Part shown: positions 1 through 6,307 of the stretch, one piece after another
Layout: each line of letters begins with the position of its first letter
Position numbering within the stretch: position 1 is the stretch's first letter
DNA from: Candidatus Poseidoniales archaeon
GTDB taxonomy: Archaea > Thermoplasmatota > Poseidoniia > Poseidoniales > Poseidoniaceae
DNA: 9,670 bases
Reading direction: 5' to 3'
Assembly: GCA_003602665.1 (NCBI GenBank)
Contig: QQSG01000032.1
Span: forward strand, 3,287-12,956
Notes under the pieces: generated by a model
What the model saw: only the letters and a program-made list of their open reading frames with translations
The model's database searches: none
What the model was told of the DNA's origin: nothing
Position numbers and translations under genes: made by a program

Positions 1-2
1 CA

Positions 3-869
3 GGTTTCTTCATTTCAGAAAATAATGGAGTTGCAACGATAATAACTGAAGATGGGAGCGAAAAAGTATCAGATGATCTTACTTACATAGCATACATCGT
101 TTTGGGTGTCGGAATTATTTGGACACTCATTGGATACTTTCAGTATAAAATGCAACGTCAAATGGCTGATACACCGACGAGCCTTGTTCGTTCAGTGGCA
201 GTTGGAAACCCCGAATTGGTCGGCCAAGTCCGTCCCTCAAGAGCAGGGGTTTTGAGAGTCGTTGTTGATGGTCATCCGAACAGAGTCATACCAAACTGTG
301 TTCAGTTTAATTGGCAGTACGAAGTTAAAATATGCAAAGAAACAACCGACAGTGAAGGCAATACGAAAACAGAATGTCATTGGCAAACAGTTCGTTCTGA
401 CAGTGGAGCGGTCCCGTTCATACTTAATGATGGAACAGGTGGGATTTTAGTAAATCCTTCTACATTCAAGAGAGCCGATCTTGGAAACTATCTTAGAAGA
501 TGGGAATCGAATCACGCAGATAGTTTGCGTAAAGAAATCGGTTCCGAATTCGCTGCTCGTCTGTTTACTGGTGGAGATATCCGCAAACATCGATGGACAG
601 TGTATGCTCTACGTGTAGGGAATCCAGTTTACATTCTTGGTACTACTCGTAGTCGTCCTCAAGAAGAAATTCAAAATGAAGGTCTTGACGGAACACTGCA
701 GAATACATTGTTAGAAGTCGTCGGTGAAGATGCCCCTGGTATCAAAGCTACTCTTCACAGAGGTTCTGAATTGGCCAATCTTGGGAAGATGCGTTCAGCA
801 TTTGAAATCATGATGGTCCCGCTTTGTTTAACCATTGGTGGAATCATCATTTCCTTAATGAATCTCTAA
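3..869 (+). CDS. GIDE-domain (MULAN-like) membrane protein, 5' end outside window
   Basis: The reading frame is open from the left edge, so the start lies upstream. A TTG at 102 could be called as a start, but it falls inside a membrane helix and is unlikely to be real. The 288 visible residues begin with a polar stretch, then one helix (about 27-47, TYIAYIVLGVGIIWTLIGYF). A soluble domain follows, and a second helix closes the protein (about 268-288, FEIMMVPLCLTIGGIIISLM). The soluble part fits the GIDE family, which is the inter-helix domain of the mitochondrial E3 ligase MULAN/MAPL and also occurs in prokaryotes. It has TPTSLVRSVAVG just after helix 1, WQTVRSDSGAVPFILNDGTG in the middle, and a late NPVYILGTT strand. 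No RING domain follows, because the frame ends right after helix 2; that matches prokaryotic members. The biochemical role is unknown. The thiolase gene follows after 39 bases on the same strand. The family call rests on recognised motifs only. Confidence 0.75.
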   Translation, partial: GFFISENNGVATIITEDGSEKVSDDLTYIAYIVLGVGIIWTLIGYFQYKMQRQMADTPTSLVRSVAVGNPELVGQVRPSRAGVLRVVVDGHPNRVIPNCVQFNWQYEVKICKETTDSEGNTKTECHWQTVRSDSGAVPFILNDGTGGILVNPSTFKRADLGNYLRRWESNHADSLRKEIGSEFAARLFTGGDIRKHRWTVYALRVGNPVYILGTTRSRPQEEIQNEGLDGTLQNTLLEVVGEDAPGIKATLHRGSELANLGKMRSAFEIMMVPLCLTIGGIIISLMNL

Positions 870-893
870 TCATCCAAGCGTATCCTTGATGAC

Positions 894-908
894 CCGAGTT
901 GAACTCGG
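894..908. promoter_or_regulatory. 15-base odd palindrome abutting the thiolase start
   Basis: CCGAGTT-G-AACTCGG is a perfect inverted repeat with 7-base arms around one central base. Its last base is immediately followed by the ATG at 909. In RNA it could fold as a 6-bp stem with a 3-base loop (TGA). In DNA it has the shape of a dimeric regulator's operator. No Shine-Dalgarno site precedes the ATG at 909, so the repeat replaces the usual leader. If translation starts at ATG 915 instead, the hairpin would sit over the ribosome-binding region. The function is inferred; only the symmetry is seen. Confidence 0.5.
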
Positions 909-2135
909 ATGTTCATGGCAGAAGATGTAGTACTGGTTGGCGGCGCTCGAACACCGTTTTGTGAATGGGTTGGAGGAAAGCGTGGAGATGGAAAGCAAGG
1001 TGGACTTCTCAAGTCTGTAAGTGCTCAAGAATTAGGAGCAATTGCCATTCAAGGAGCCCTTGAAAAGACGAATACAGATCCATCGAACGTCGATCATGTT
1101 GTCATGGGGTATGCTCTTCAAACATGTTCGCAATCAATCTATGGTGCACGACATGCAGGTTTGAAAGCTGGAATTCCCCAAGAAGTACCTATGTTAACAC
1201 TCTCTCGTATCTGTGGCTCAGGTATACAATCGATTGTAACGGGTGCTCAAATGATCATGCTCGATGAAGCATCAACAGTTGTTGCTGGTGGCATGGAGAA
1301 TCTTTCACAAGCGCCTCACGTACTTCGCGGCGCTCGCGATGGATGGAAACTCGGCCGGTCCCCTCCAGTAGAAGATTACATGATGACGAATCTTCAAGAT
1401 TTGACATGTGGTAAATACATGGCGCAAACGAGCGATGAGATATGTGCAAGAAAGGGTGTTACCCGTGAAGAAACGGATGCATTTGCTGCACGTTCACATC
1501 AAAGAGTACTATCTTCTATAGAGAATGGAATCTTCGAAGAAGAGATTGTTGATGTTGTCATTAAATCTCGAAGAGGTGAGACGATTATTACTGCGAAGGA
1601 CGAAGATCACGTCGTACACAATACTTCTGAAGAATCGCTAGCAAAATTACCAACCGCATTCGGTCCTGAATCCTTAGTAACGGCAGGTAATGCATCCGGA
1701 ATAGTGGATGGTGCTGCTGCAGTTGTCATCAAGTCTGCATCTCAAGCAGCAGCAGACGGTGACAAACCTCTGGCTAAACTTGTTGGATGGGGGATTGTTG
1801 GATTGGAACCAGCCATCATGGCGTATGGACCAGTACCTGCGTCAAGAAAGGCTTTGGAAAGAACTGGTCTTACAGTTGATGATATCGATCTTTGGGAAAT
1901 TAACGAGGCATTTGCAGGTCAGGCAGTTGCTTGTGTGAAAGAACTTGGCTTAGATATCGACAAGGTCAACGTCAACGGCGGAGCAGTCGGCCTAGGCCAT
2001 CCTCTTGCTGCTACAGGAACTCGTCTTACATTGACACTTGCTCATCAGTTGAAGCGTACTGGCGGTAAATACGGTATCGCAACTGCGTGCATTGGTGGTG
2101 GGCAAGGAATTGCACTCGTTATTGAGTCTCTTTGA
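909..2135 (+). CDS. Acetyl-CoA C-acetyltransferase (thiolase)
   Basis: A complete 408-residue thiolase of the usual family length. It catalyses the reversible condensation of two acetyl-CoA to acetoacetyl-CoA, or thiolysis in fatty-acid degradation, in the cytoplasm. The acyl-accepting cysteine is Cys102 in SRICGSGIQS. The NEAFA box is at 332-336, His364 lies in GLGHPLAATG, and the proton-shuttling Cys394 is in CIGGGQG. The spacing between these residues is like that of the well-studied bacterial biosynthetic enzyme. All catalytic residues are present, so it should be active. The sequence looks like the bacterial-type AtoB/FadA group. No HMG-CoA synthase or DUF35 protein is adjacent, as would be expected for the archaeal mevalonate operon. 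The start could be ATG 909 or ATG 915 (MAEDVVLV); neither has a good Shine-Dalgarno site. Its 3' end converges on the SAP-domain gene with 13 bases between. Whether it makes or breaks acetoacetyl-CoA cannot be read from the sequence. Confidence 0.93.
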   Translation: MFMAEDVVLVGGARTPFCEWVGGKRGDGKQGGLLKSVSAQELGAIAIQGALEKTNTDPSNVDHVVMGYALQTCSQSIYGARHAGLKAGIPQEVPMLTLSRICGSGIQSIVTGAQMIMLDEASTVVAGGMENLSQAPHVLRGARDGWKLGRSPPVEDYMMTNLQDLTCGKYMAQTSDEICARKGVTREETDAFAARSHQRVLSSIENGIFEEEIVDVVIKSRRGETIITAKDEDHVVHNTSEESLAKLPTAFGPESLVTAGNASGIVDGAAAVVIKSASQAAADGDKPLAKLVGWGIVGLEPAIMAYGPVPASRKALERTGLTVDDIDLWEINEAFAGQAVACVKELGLDIDKVNVNGGAVGLGHPLAATGTRLTLTLAHQLKRTGGKYGIATACIGGGQGIALVIESL

Positions 2136-2148
2136 AAGAAACAAATCT
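2132..2148 (-). terminator. Possible U-rich terminator after the SAP-domain gene
   Basis: Read on the minus strand, the bases just past the stop codon at 2149 contain a pyrimidine-rich run, TTTGTTTCTTTC. Archaeal RNA polymerase often terminates at T-rich runs without a hairpin. The site lies in the 13-base gap between converging genes, where a terminator would be expected. The run is interrupted by G and C, so the call is weak. Confidence 0.25.
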
Positions 2149-2970
2149 TCAGACAGACACTTTCTTCTTGCATGCAGGGCATGTCGCAGTTCCAGAAGTC
2201 CCTGCTTTTACATTAAAATGAGCAGAACAATAAGGGCACTCAAGAAGGACTTTGTCATCATCTTGAACGGCCGACCGACTCTGAGAGACTCTCTTTTGTC
2301 TAGTTGGATGTGACTTTGTCGGATAACCTCCTGAATTCTCTAAAGGCCAACCTGGCTTGAGATTATTGAATTCAGCAAGCAATGGTATTCCTACAATCAC
2401 TGAGCATGTAAAGGAGCACATGAGAGACCAGGAGATGGGGAGTGTTCCATCAAGACCAACTGAGAGCGGACTCCATTCATCATGGTACATTATTGAAAGG
2501 CCTCCAGAAATAATTAATGTCGCTAATGTCAAAAACATCCCATTTCTATACCCCAATATTGTAATCACTCCTCCAATAACGTAGAGGAATCCTATTCCCC
2601 ACGCAAGTAATGATTCAAACAGAAATACTTGCTCATCAAAGGCTGAAAAGAACATTGCCATTCCGATTCTAAAGATACCGTATATGATGATTAATGATCC
2701 AATAACTTGTGCAAAACCTGTCGTTCCACCACTCTGAGTTATGTGAATAATTTGTTGAGGTGTCTGCATGTATTGTTGTTGATTTTGTGGTTGTGTCTGT
2801 TGCTGGTACGGAGGAACTAATCCTTCATCATGTTCCATCAGGCGAATGATAACTTCGTTTTTATTACCACTAACCCTTAATGCTCGTTCTCTGCAAAGAG
2901 TTTTCAATTCAAGGAGAGTAAAACCTTCGTAATCCATGAGAGTTACTTTATTTCGATTATACTTGAACAT
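2149..2970 (-). CDS. SAP-domain / four-helix membrane / zinc-ribbon protein, function unknown
   Basis: A 273-residue protein with three clear parts. Residues 15-49 match the SAP fold (FTLLELKTLCRERALRVSGN, then NEVIIRLMEHDEG). SAP is a short helix-extended-helix motif that usually binds DNA or sometimes proteins. Residues 56-73 are a glutamine-rich linker. Four hydrophobic segments follow at about 86-110, 116-140, 144-162 and 178-200. The C-terminus is a four-cysteine zinc ribbon (C245, C248, C264, C267; ECPYCSAHF ... TCPACKKKV). With an even number of helices, both ends should face the same side, presumably the cytoplasm. No known function matches this order of domains. ATG 2970 is preferred because a TATA-like box sits at leaderless distance from it; ATG 2937 (MDYEGFTLLE) is the alternative. 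It lies 33 bases downstream of the TspO gene on the same strand. Confidence 0.75.
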   Translation of the reverse strand: MFKYNRNKVTLMDYEGFTLLELKTLCRERALRVSGNKNEVIIRLMEHDEGLVPPYQQQTQPQNQQQYMQTPQQIIHITQSGGTTGFAQVIGSLIIIYGIFRIGMAMFFSAFDEQVFLFESLLAWGIGFLYVIGGVITILGYRNGMFLTLATLIISGGLSIMYHDEWSPLSVGLDGTLPISWSLMCSFTCSVIVGIPLLAEFNNLKPGWPLENSGGYPTKSHPTRQKRVSQSRSAVQDDDKVLLECPYCSAHFNVKAGTSGTATCPACKKKVSV

Positions 2971-2982
2971 ATACCCTGCATA

Positions 2983-2993
2983 CTCATTATGAG
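2983..2993. promoter_or_regulatory. Short odd palindrome between TATA-like box and SAP-gene start
   Basis: CTCAT-T-ATGAG has 5-base arms around one base and lies between the TATA-like box (2995-3002) and the start at 2970. That is where a repressor would block archaeal initiation. A repeat this short can arise by chance, so the operator role is only a suggestion. Confidence 0.25.
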
Positions 2994-2994
2994 G

Positions 2995-3002
2995 ATATTA
3001 AA
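2995..3002 (-). promoter_or_regulatory. TATA-like box for the SAP-domain gene
   Basis: The minus strand reads TTTAATAT, centred about 28 bases before ATG 2970. This is the spacing expected if transcription starts at or next to the start codon (a leaderless mRNA, common in archaea). It is the clearest TATA-like box I found next to a gene start in this window. It overlaps the gap just past the TspO stop codon, so the SAP gene could be read from its own promoter or together with tspO. Confidence 0.45.
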
Positions 3003-3003
3003 C

Positions 3004-3384
3004 TCATCTAAATTCTAAGTAATATGCTGCGTTAATTATCGTTGCAAAACTAACCCATGCAATGTAAGGCCATACGAGTTTAGAAGCCGTTGGCAATGGT
3101 TTGAATGTCAAGTATGCATAAAGGATTGAAAATATGATCATAAAAACAATCATGACCAAGGAAATAAGATACTCCGCTGAATTGAATACACTTGGCCAAA
3201 GTAGATTTAACCCGAGTTGGATAAAGAAAAAGAAAACGATTGGATTGATATTTTCTAATTTATCACGATTCATTAGCGTGTGATAGATGCTAATGGCAAG
3301 CATTGTGTACAAAACAGCCCATATTGGACCAACAATCCACCCTGGTGGTTGGAAAAAGGGTTCATATTCTGAGTCAAACGTCAA
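3004..3384 (-). CDS. tspO: TspO/MBR family protein lacking the first transmembrane helix
   Basis: A 126-residue membrane protein of the TspO/MBR (tryptophan-rich sensory) family, whose members bind porphyrins and other ligands and act in stress responses. Recognisable family motifs are PPGWIVGPIWAVLY (13-26), IQLGLNLLWPSVF (55-67) and PYIAWVSFATIIN (106-118). Hydrophobic segments run at about 16-37, 46-68, 72-94 and 103-124. These correspond to helices 2-5. Family members are usually about 150-160 residues with five helices, and helix 1 is missing here. The frame has a TGA ten bases upstream of the start. The start is TTG 3384, preceded by GAGGG with a 6-base spacer, and no ATG lies in frame before residue 28. 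Nothing hydrophobic appears in the other minus-strand frames in the 43 bases up to the zinc-ribbon gene. It may be co-transcribed with that gene. Family call firm; the completeness of the protein is uncertain. Confidence 0.85.
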   Translation of the reverse strand: MTFDSEYEPFFQPPGWIVGPIWAVLYTMLAISIYHTLMNRDKLENINPIVFFFFIQLGLNLLWPSVFNSAEYLISLVMIVFMIIFSILYAYLTFKPLPTASKLVWPYIAWVSFATIINAAYYLEFR

Positions 3385-3390
3385 TCTGAA

Positions 3391-3395
3391 CCCTC
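3391..3395 (-). promoter_or_regulatory. Shine-Dalgarno site deciding the TTG start of tspO
   Basis: The minus strand reads GAGGG, then six bases, then TTG at 3384. The in-frame TGA overlaps this site, so translation cannot begin further upstream in this frame. The site is the reason for accepting a TTG start and a short N-terminus. Confidence 0.5.
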
Positions 3396-3426
3396 ATGTG
3401 ATGATGGTGAAGAGGTCCATTTGATT

Positions 3427-4641
3427 TCAACACGCATCGAATGCTTCGATGATGTATTGTGTGAGAGGACTTGTCCAAGCGAGTTCACTGATTCCATCGT
3501 TACCTTGTAAGGCATATGCACGGACGACATCGCGAACTCGAACATTCCCATCTGCAGATCGTGCTAGAATTGTTGCCCCTTTGATTGCTTTACCTGTGCC
3601 ATGTGGGTCATACACGGTGTCCAATGCATCTGAAAGGAACCAATCTGCTTTACCGCCAGGTTCACCCTCATAGGTCTTCTTTGGCCGCTTTGAACCAAAC
3701 ATTCCACCAGATTTGGGTTTGTTTTTCTTAGGAGCCTTTTTTGCAGGAGCTGCTTTCTTTGCAGGTTCTGACTTCTTAGTGCTTGATGATTTTGGCTTTT
3801 CAGAGGTGCCCTCTTCTTTTTCAAGTTCTGCTCGAACTTCTGCTTCGATTTTCTCACGAAGAGACTCAACGTTTGTGTCTGCCGTTGATTTTGCAGCCCT
3901 AGCCACAGCATCATCTCTTTCGTCTTTAAGAGCTTGAATTACATTGACATAATGACTTGCGACTTCGATAAGTGCAGTTTCCATCGCCGCTTCCATTTGC
4001 ATTGAGACAACATCAGAGGATGATTCTCTCCATTTACGCCACTGAAGCATTGTATTGGCATGGATATCAGAACCACACTTGGGACAAAAGCTTCGCTTCG
4101 GAGGTTTGAGGACGGGGATTGCTCGCATTGCTTCAGGATCAATCCCTTCATGTTCTCCACTCGCAACATCGTGAATATGTGTCGATGCATCCATTCCATG
4201 TGTCATAGCACCACGGAATAGACCCTCAGACATGTCTAAGGTACCTGCTTGAATCATATCCCAGCCGCTTGTACCTCTTACAACTGCTCGTACAGCAGCG
4301 TTCGCTGCTGGTGATTGACCCCAGTCGTGGTCTTTTTTGGATACAAGTTCATTTCCGCTCCCCTCGAATGCTTGCCCGATGTCAATATTTGTTCCATCAT
4401 CCGCAGCAGCGGCAATTCCCATAGTGATTGGATTGGCACCTTCTTCGACTCGAGCAATCATGTCAAATTTCTCAGCCATGGAGAGATCTTGTCGGTGTCG
4501 AATAACATCCTTAAGTTGATTCAAATCGTGACCAGTAGAAGTGATTGGGCCTTGGGCAAGGAGGTCATGGCCACAGGATAGGCAAAACTTTGCAGCAGCC
4601 TCTACACCGACCTCGCATGTCGGACAATAGACGCCTGCCAT
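3427..4641 (-). CDS. Zinc-ribbon / coiled-coil protein of unknown function with Lys-Ala-Pro linker
   Basis: A 404-residue soluble protein that I do not recognise. It opens with a four-cysteine zinc ribbon (C6, C9, C20, C23; YCPTCEVGV ... KFCLSCGHDL). Residues 30-180 are acidic, small-residue rich and without a known motif. A second CPKCG knuckle follows at 186-190, with only two cysteines and a possible histidine ligand (H194). Residues about 215-277 form a predicted long helix or coiled coil rich in Glu, Ala and Lys. Residues about 278-322 are a low-complexity Lys/Ala/Pro/Ser linker. A compact C-terminal domain (about 330-404, ADWFLSDALDTVYDPHG onward) ends in Cys404. No signal peptide or membrane helix is visible. 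The layout suggests a scaffold or nucleic-acid/protein-binding protein, which is inference. ATG 4641 is chosen over TTG 4647. It lies 77 bases downstream of the LysRS stop and 42 bases upstream of tspO. Confidence 0.7.
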   Translation of the reverse strand: MAGVYCPTCEVGVEAAAKFCLSCGHDLLAQGPITSTGHDLNQLKDVIRHRQDLSMAEKFDMIARVEEGANPITMGIAAAADDGTNIDIGQAFEGSGNELVSKKDHDWGQSPAANAAVRAVVRGTSGWDMIQAGTLDMSEGLFRGAMTHGMDASTHIHDVASGEHEGIDPEAMRAIPVLKPPKRSFCPKCGSDIHANTMLQWRKWRESSSDVVSMQMEAAMETALIEVASHYVNVIQALKDERDDAVARAAKSTADTNVESLREKIEAEVRAELEKEEGTSEKPKSSSTKKSEPAKKAAPAKKAPKKNKPKSGGMFGSKRPKKTYEGEPGGKADWFLSDALDTVYDPHGTGKAIKGATILARSADGNVRVRDVVRAYALQGNDGISELAWTSPLTQYIIEAFDAC

Positions 4642-4680
4642 GTTCAACAGGAGAGTACGACCTCTTTTGAATTCTTAGGG

Positions 4681-4693
4681 TCGAACGTTTCGA
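4681..4693. repeat. Odd palindrome in the LysRS / zinc-ribbon gene gap
   Basis: TCGAA-CGT-TTCGA has 5-base arms around three bases and lies in the 77-base gap (4642-4718). It could be an operator or a weak hairpin for the downstream zinc-ribbon gene. The arms are short enough to be chance. I saw no convincing TATA box in this gap. Confidence 0.2.
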
Positions 4694-4718
4694 AATAACT
4701 TGTTCTTTGACTGTATCG

Positions 4719-6293
4719 TCAAACGCATTGGTTGAGTAACGAAGTAATTGTTTCACGATTCAGTTCAGAAAGGATTGCGGGAAGGCGTGGTCCTTTTTCA
4801 ATTCCCATAATGGTGAGGTATAATGTTCGATATGCCACACGAGGGGACAAATCGATTGATTTTGCTGAATTTGATATAGCCGCTTGAATTCCCTTACTTG
4901 TCCATTCACATGTTGTAAACAAATCAATCAACTGGGGTAATATTCTTCTTTCTTCATCTCCCAAAAGTGCCAAAGCTTCCTGCTTTGGAGTTTCTAAAAT
5001 GGTAATACGTAATTCTTCGGGGAAATGCCTTGATTCGATCCACGTACGCATTCTGTTCAGCCGGTCCATCATCGATGGAGATACTTGGTCCTGGATTCCA
5101 ATTGATGCCCATACATCATCGTCATTGGATTTTGTTTGAGCCAAGAGTGCTAAATGTCTGAATGTGACTTCTGATGCTTCATTTGAAGATGAAATATTCG
5201 AGAGTTCAACAGCGATTTGAGCATCTTCTATTGCCACTCTTTTTCGTCGACTCAAATCTTCATTACTTAGTTCTATAGAGAAATCTCTTGAGGCTGTACG
5301 TTCAAATTCGTCAGCGAGCGTCACAAGCCCCATTCCCGTATCGAATTCAATCGCTTTGTTTGGTTTGGTTGATGCAATCAGGTATCTCAAAATTTCTGGA
5401 GGGACGAGGGAGAGTGCTTCCAGTGGTCCGATTGTATTTCCTGATGAGGATGACATTGCTCCTTGTCCACGCAGGCTAATCCATTCGTATGTTAGATCGA
5501 CAGGTGCTTGCTTGCCAAACAATTCAATAATTTCCTTTCCGGTATCATATGAACCACCTGCAGCACCGTGATCCTTTCCAAAAGGTTCCATTGTAACTCC
5601 AATCCAGGCCCATTTTGCAGGCCAATCAATACGCCATGGGAGTTTTCCTTCCCCTTTAGTGACATCGCTTCTTCCGGATTTTCCGTTCGAATCAATCCAT
5701 TCGACATATGGGTCATTCCAACCAGTGATTGTAATTCCATCAATGGAACCGTTTGAATCGATAGGATTCCACGGAAACCACTCCTCTGAAAGTTCTCTTC
5801 CAGAAACACGTTCGATGATTTCTCGAATCTCTGCTGCTTTGTTGCATGCAATACGGGCCATGTTAGAGAATTTTCCAGATGCATAGGATTCAAAATTGTC
5901 TATGAACCTTGGACGTACATCGATTTGATCTAAAGCTTCTTTAAACGGTTCAAGAAAATGGTCGGCATATGAGATTCCTTTTGAAAATCGTTCATGATCT
6001 GGCTTTCCATCAGGTGTAGGTGGTGGGATTTGTTTCAACTGATGCCCGATGTACATCTCATATTCATTATCGAGAAATGAGTACACCTTTCGCAACGGAT
6101 CTGCGCTATCGACAATAAAGACAAATTCAACATCAAGTCCTGCTTTCTTAGCAGCCCGAGTTAGCATATCACCTGTTAGAATTTCTCGCAAGTGTCCTAT
6201 GTGAAATTCCCCACTTGGTGTGATTCCAGTAGAGATGATGTGCTTTTCACCACGTTCTGCAAGTCGCTTGGCTGCGACATCGGACCAGTGCAT
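4719..6293 (-). CDS. lysS: Lysyl-tRNA synthetase, class I
   Basis: A complete 524-residue class I lysine-tRNA ligase. It activates lysine with ATP and charges tRNA-Lys in the cytoplasm. The class I Rossmann signatures are HIGH at 31-34 (GEFHIGHLRE) and a KMSKS-type loop AMSSSSGN at 279-286. The latter has Ala where the first Lys usually sits. KLPWRIDWPAKWAW (217-230) and PPEILRYLIASTKPNKAIEF (298-317) are hallmark stretches of this archaeal/spirochaetal enzyme and separate it from class II LysRS. The C-terminal half should be the helical anticodon-binding region. Archaeal homologues usually carry two Cys pairs of a zinc ribbon before KLPW; here both positions read IDSNG and have no cysteine. 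The start ATG 6293 has GGAG eight bases upstream. The gene is 14 bases downstream of the GfcR-like gene on the same strand and is probably co-transcribed with it. Confidence 0.95.
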   Translation of the reverse strand: MHWSDVAAKRLAERGEKHIISTGITPSGEFHIGHLREILTGDMLTRAAKKAGLDVEFVFIVDSADPLRKVYSFLDNEYEMYIGHQLKQIPPPTPDGKPDHERFSKGISYADHFLEPFKEALDQIDVRPRFIDNFESYASGKFSNMARIACNKAAEIREIIERVSGRELSEEWFPWNPIDSNGSIDGITITGWNDPYVEWIDSNGKSGRSDVTKGEGKLPWRIDWPAKWAWIGVTMEPFGKDHGAAGGSYDTGKEIIELFGKQAPVDLTYEWISLRGQGAMSSSSGNTIGPLEALSLVPPEILRYLIASTKPNKAIEFDTGMGLVTLADEFERTASRDFSIELSNEDLSRRKRVAIEDAQIAVELSNISSSNEASEVTFRHLALLAQTKSNDDDVWASIGIQDQVSPSMMDRLNRMRTWIESRHFPEELRITILETPKQEALALLGDEERRILPQLIDLFTTCEWTSKGIQAAISNSAKSIDLSPRVAYRTLYLTIMGIEKGPRLPAILSELNRETITSLLNQCV

Positions 6294-6307
6294 CTTTTCA
6301 ACTCCAC

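Noticed and set aside
102..869. TTG 102 as the true start of the GIDE-domain gene
   Set aside because: The frame stays open to the left edge, and TTG 102 would cut through the first membrane helix. The gene is partial at its 5' end.
3713..3937. Plus-strand open frame of 74 codons whose start looks like a signal peptide or membrane helix
   Set aside because: It is the antisense of the Lys/Ala/Pro-rich linker of the zinc-ribbon gene; Lys and Ala codons read backwards give Phe and Ala runs. It has no ribosome site.
4565..4756. Minus-strand 63-codon frame bridging the LysRS end and the zinc-ribbon gene
   Set aside because: It overlaps both confident genes in another frame and looks like a shadow.
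5492..5893. Minus-strand open frame of 133 codons inside LysRS
   Set aside because: It is a different frame of a gene whose own frame carries all catalytic motifs. The translation is low in recognisable motifs and has no start context.
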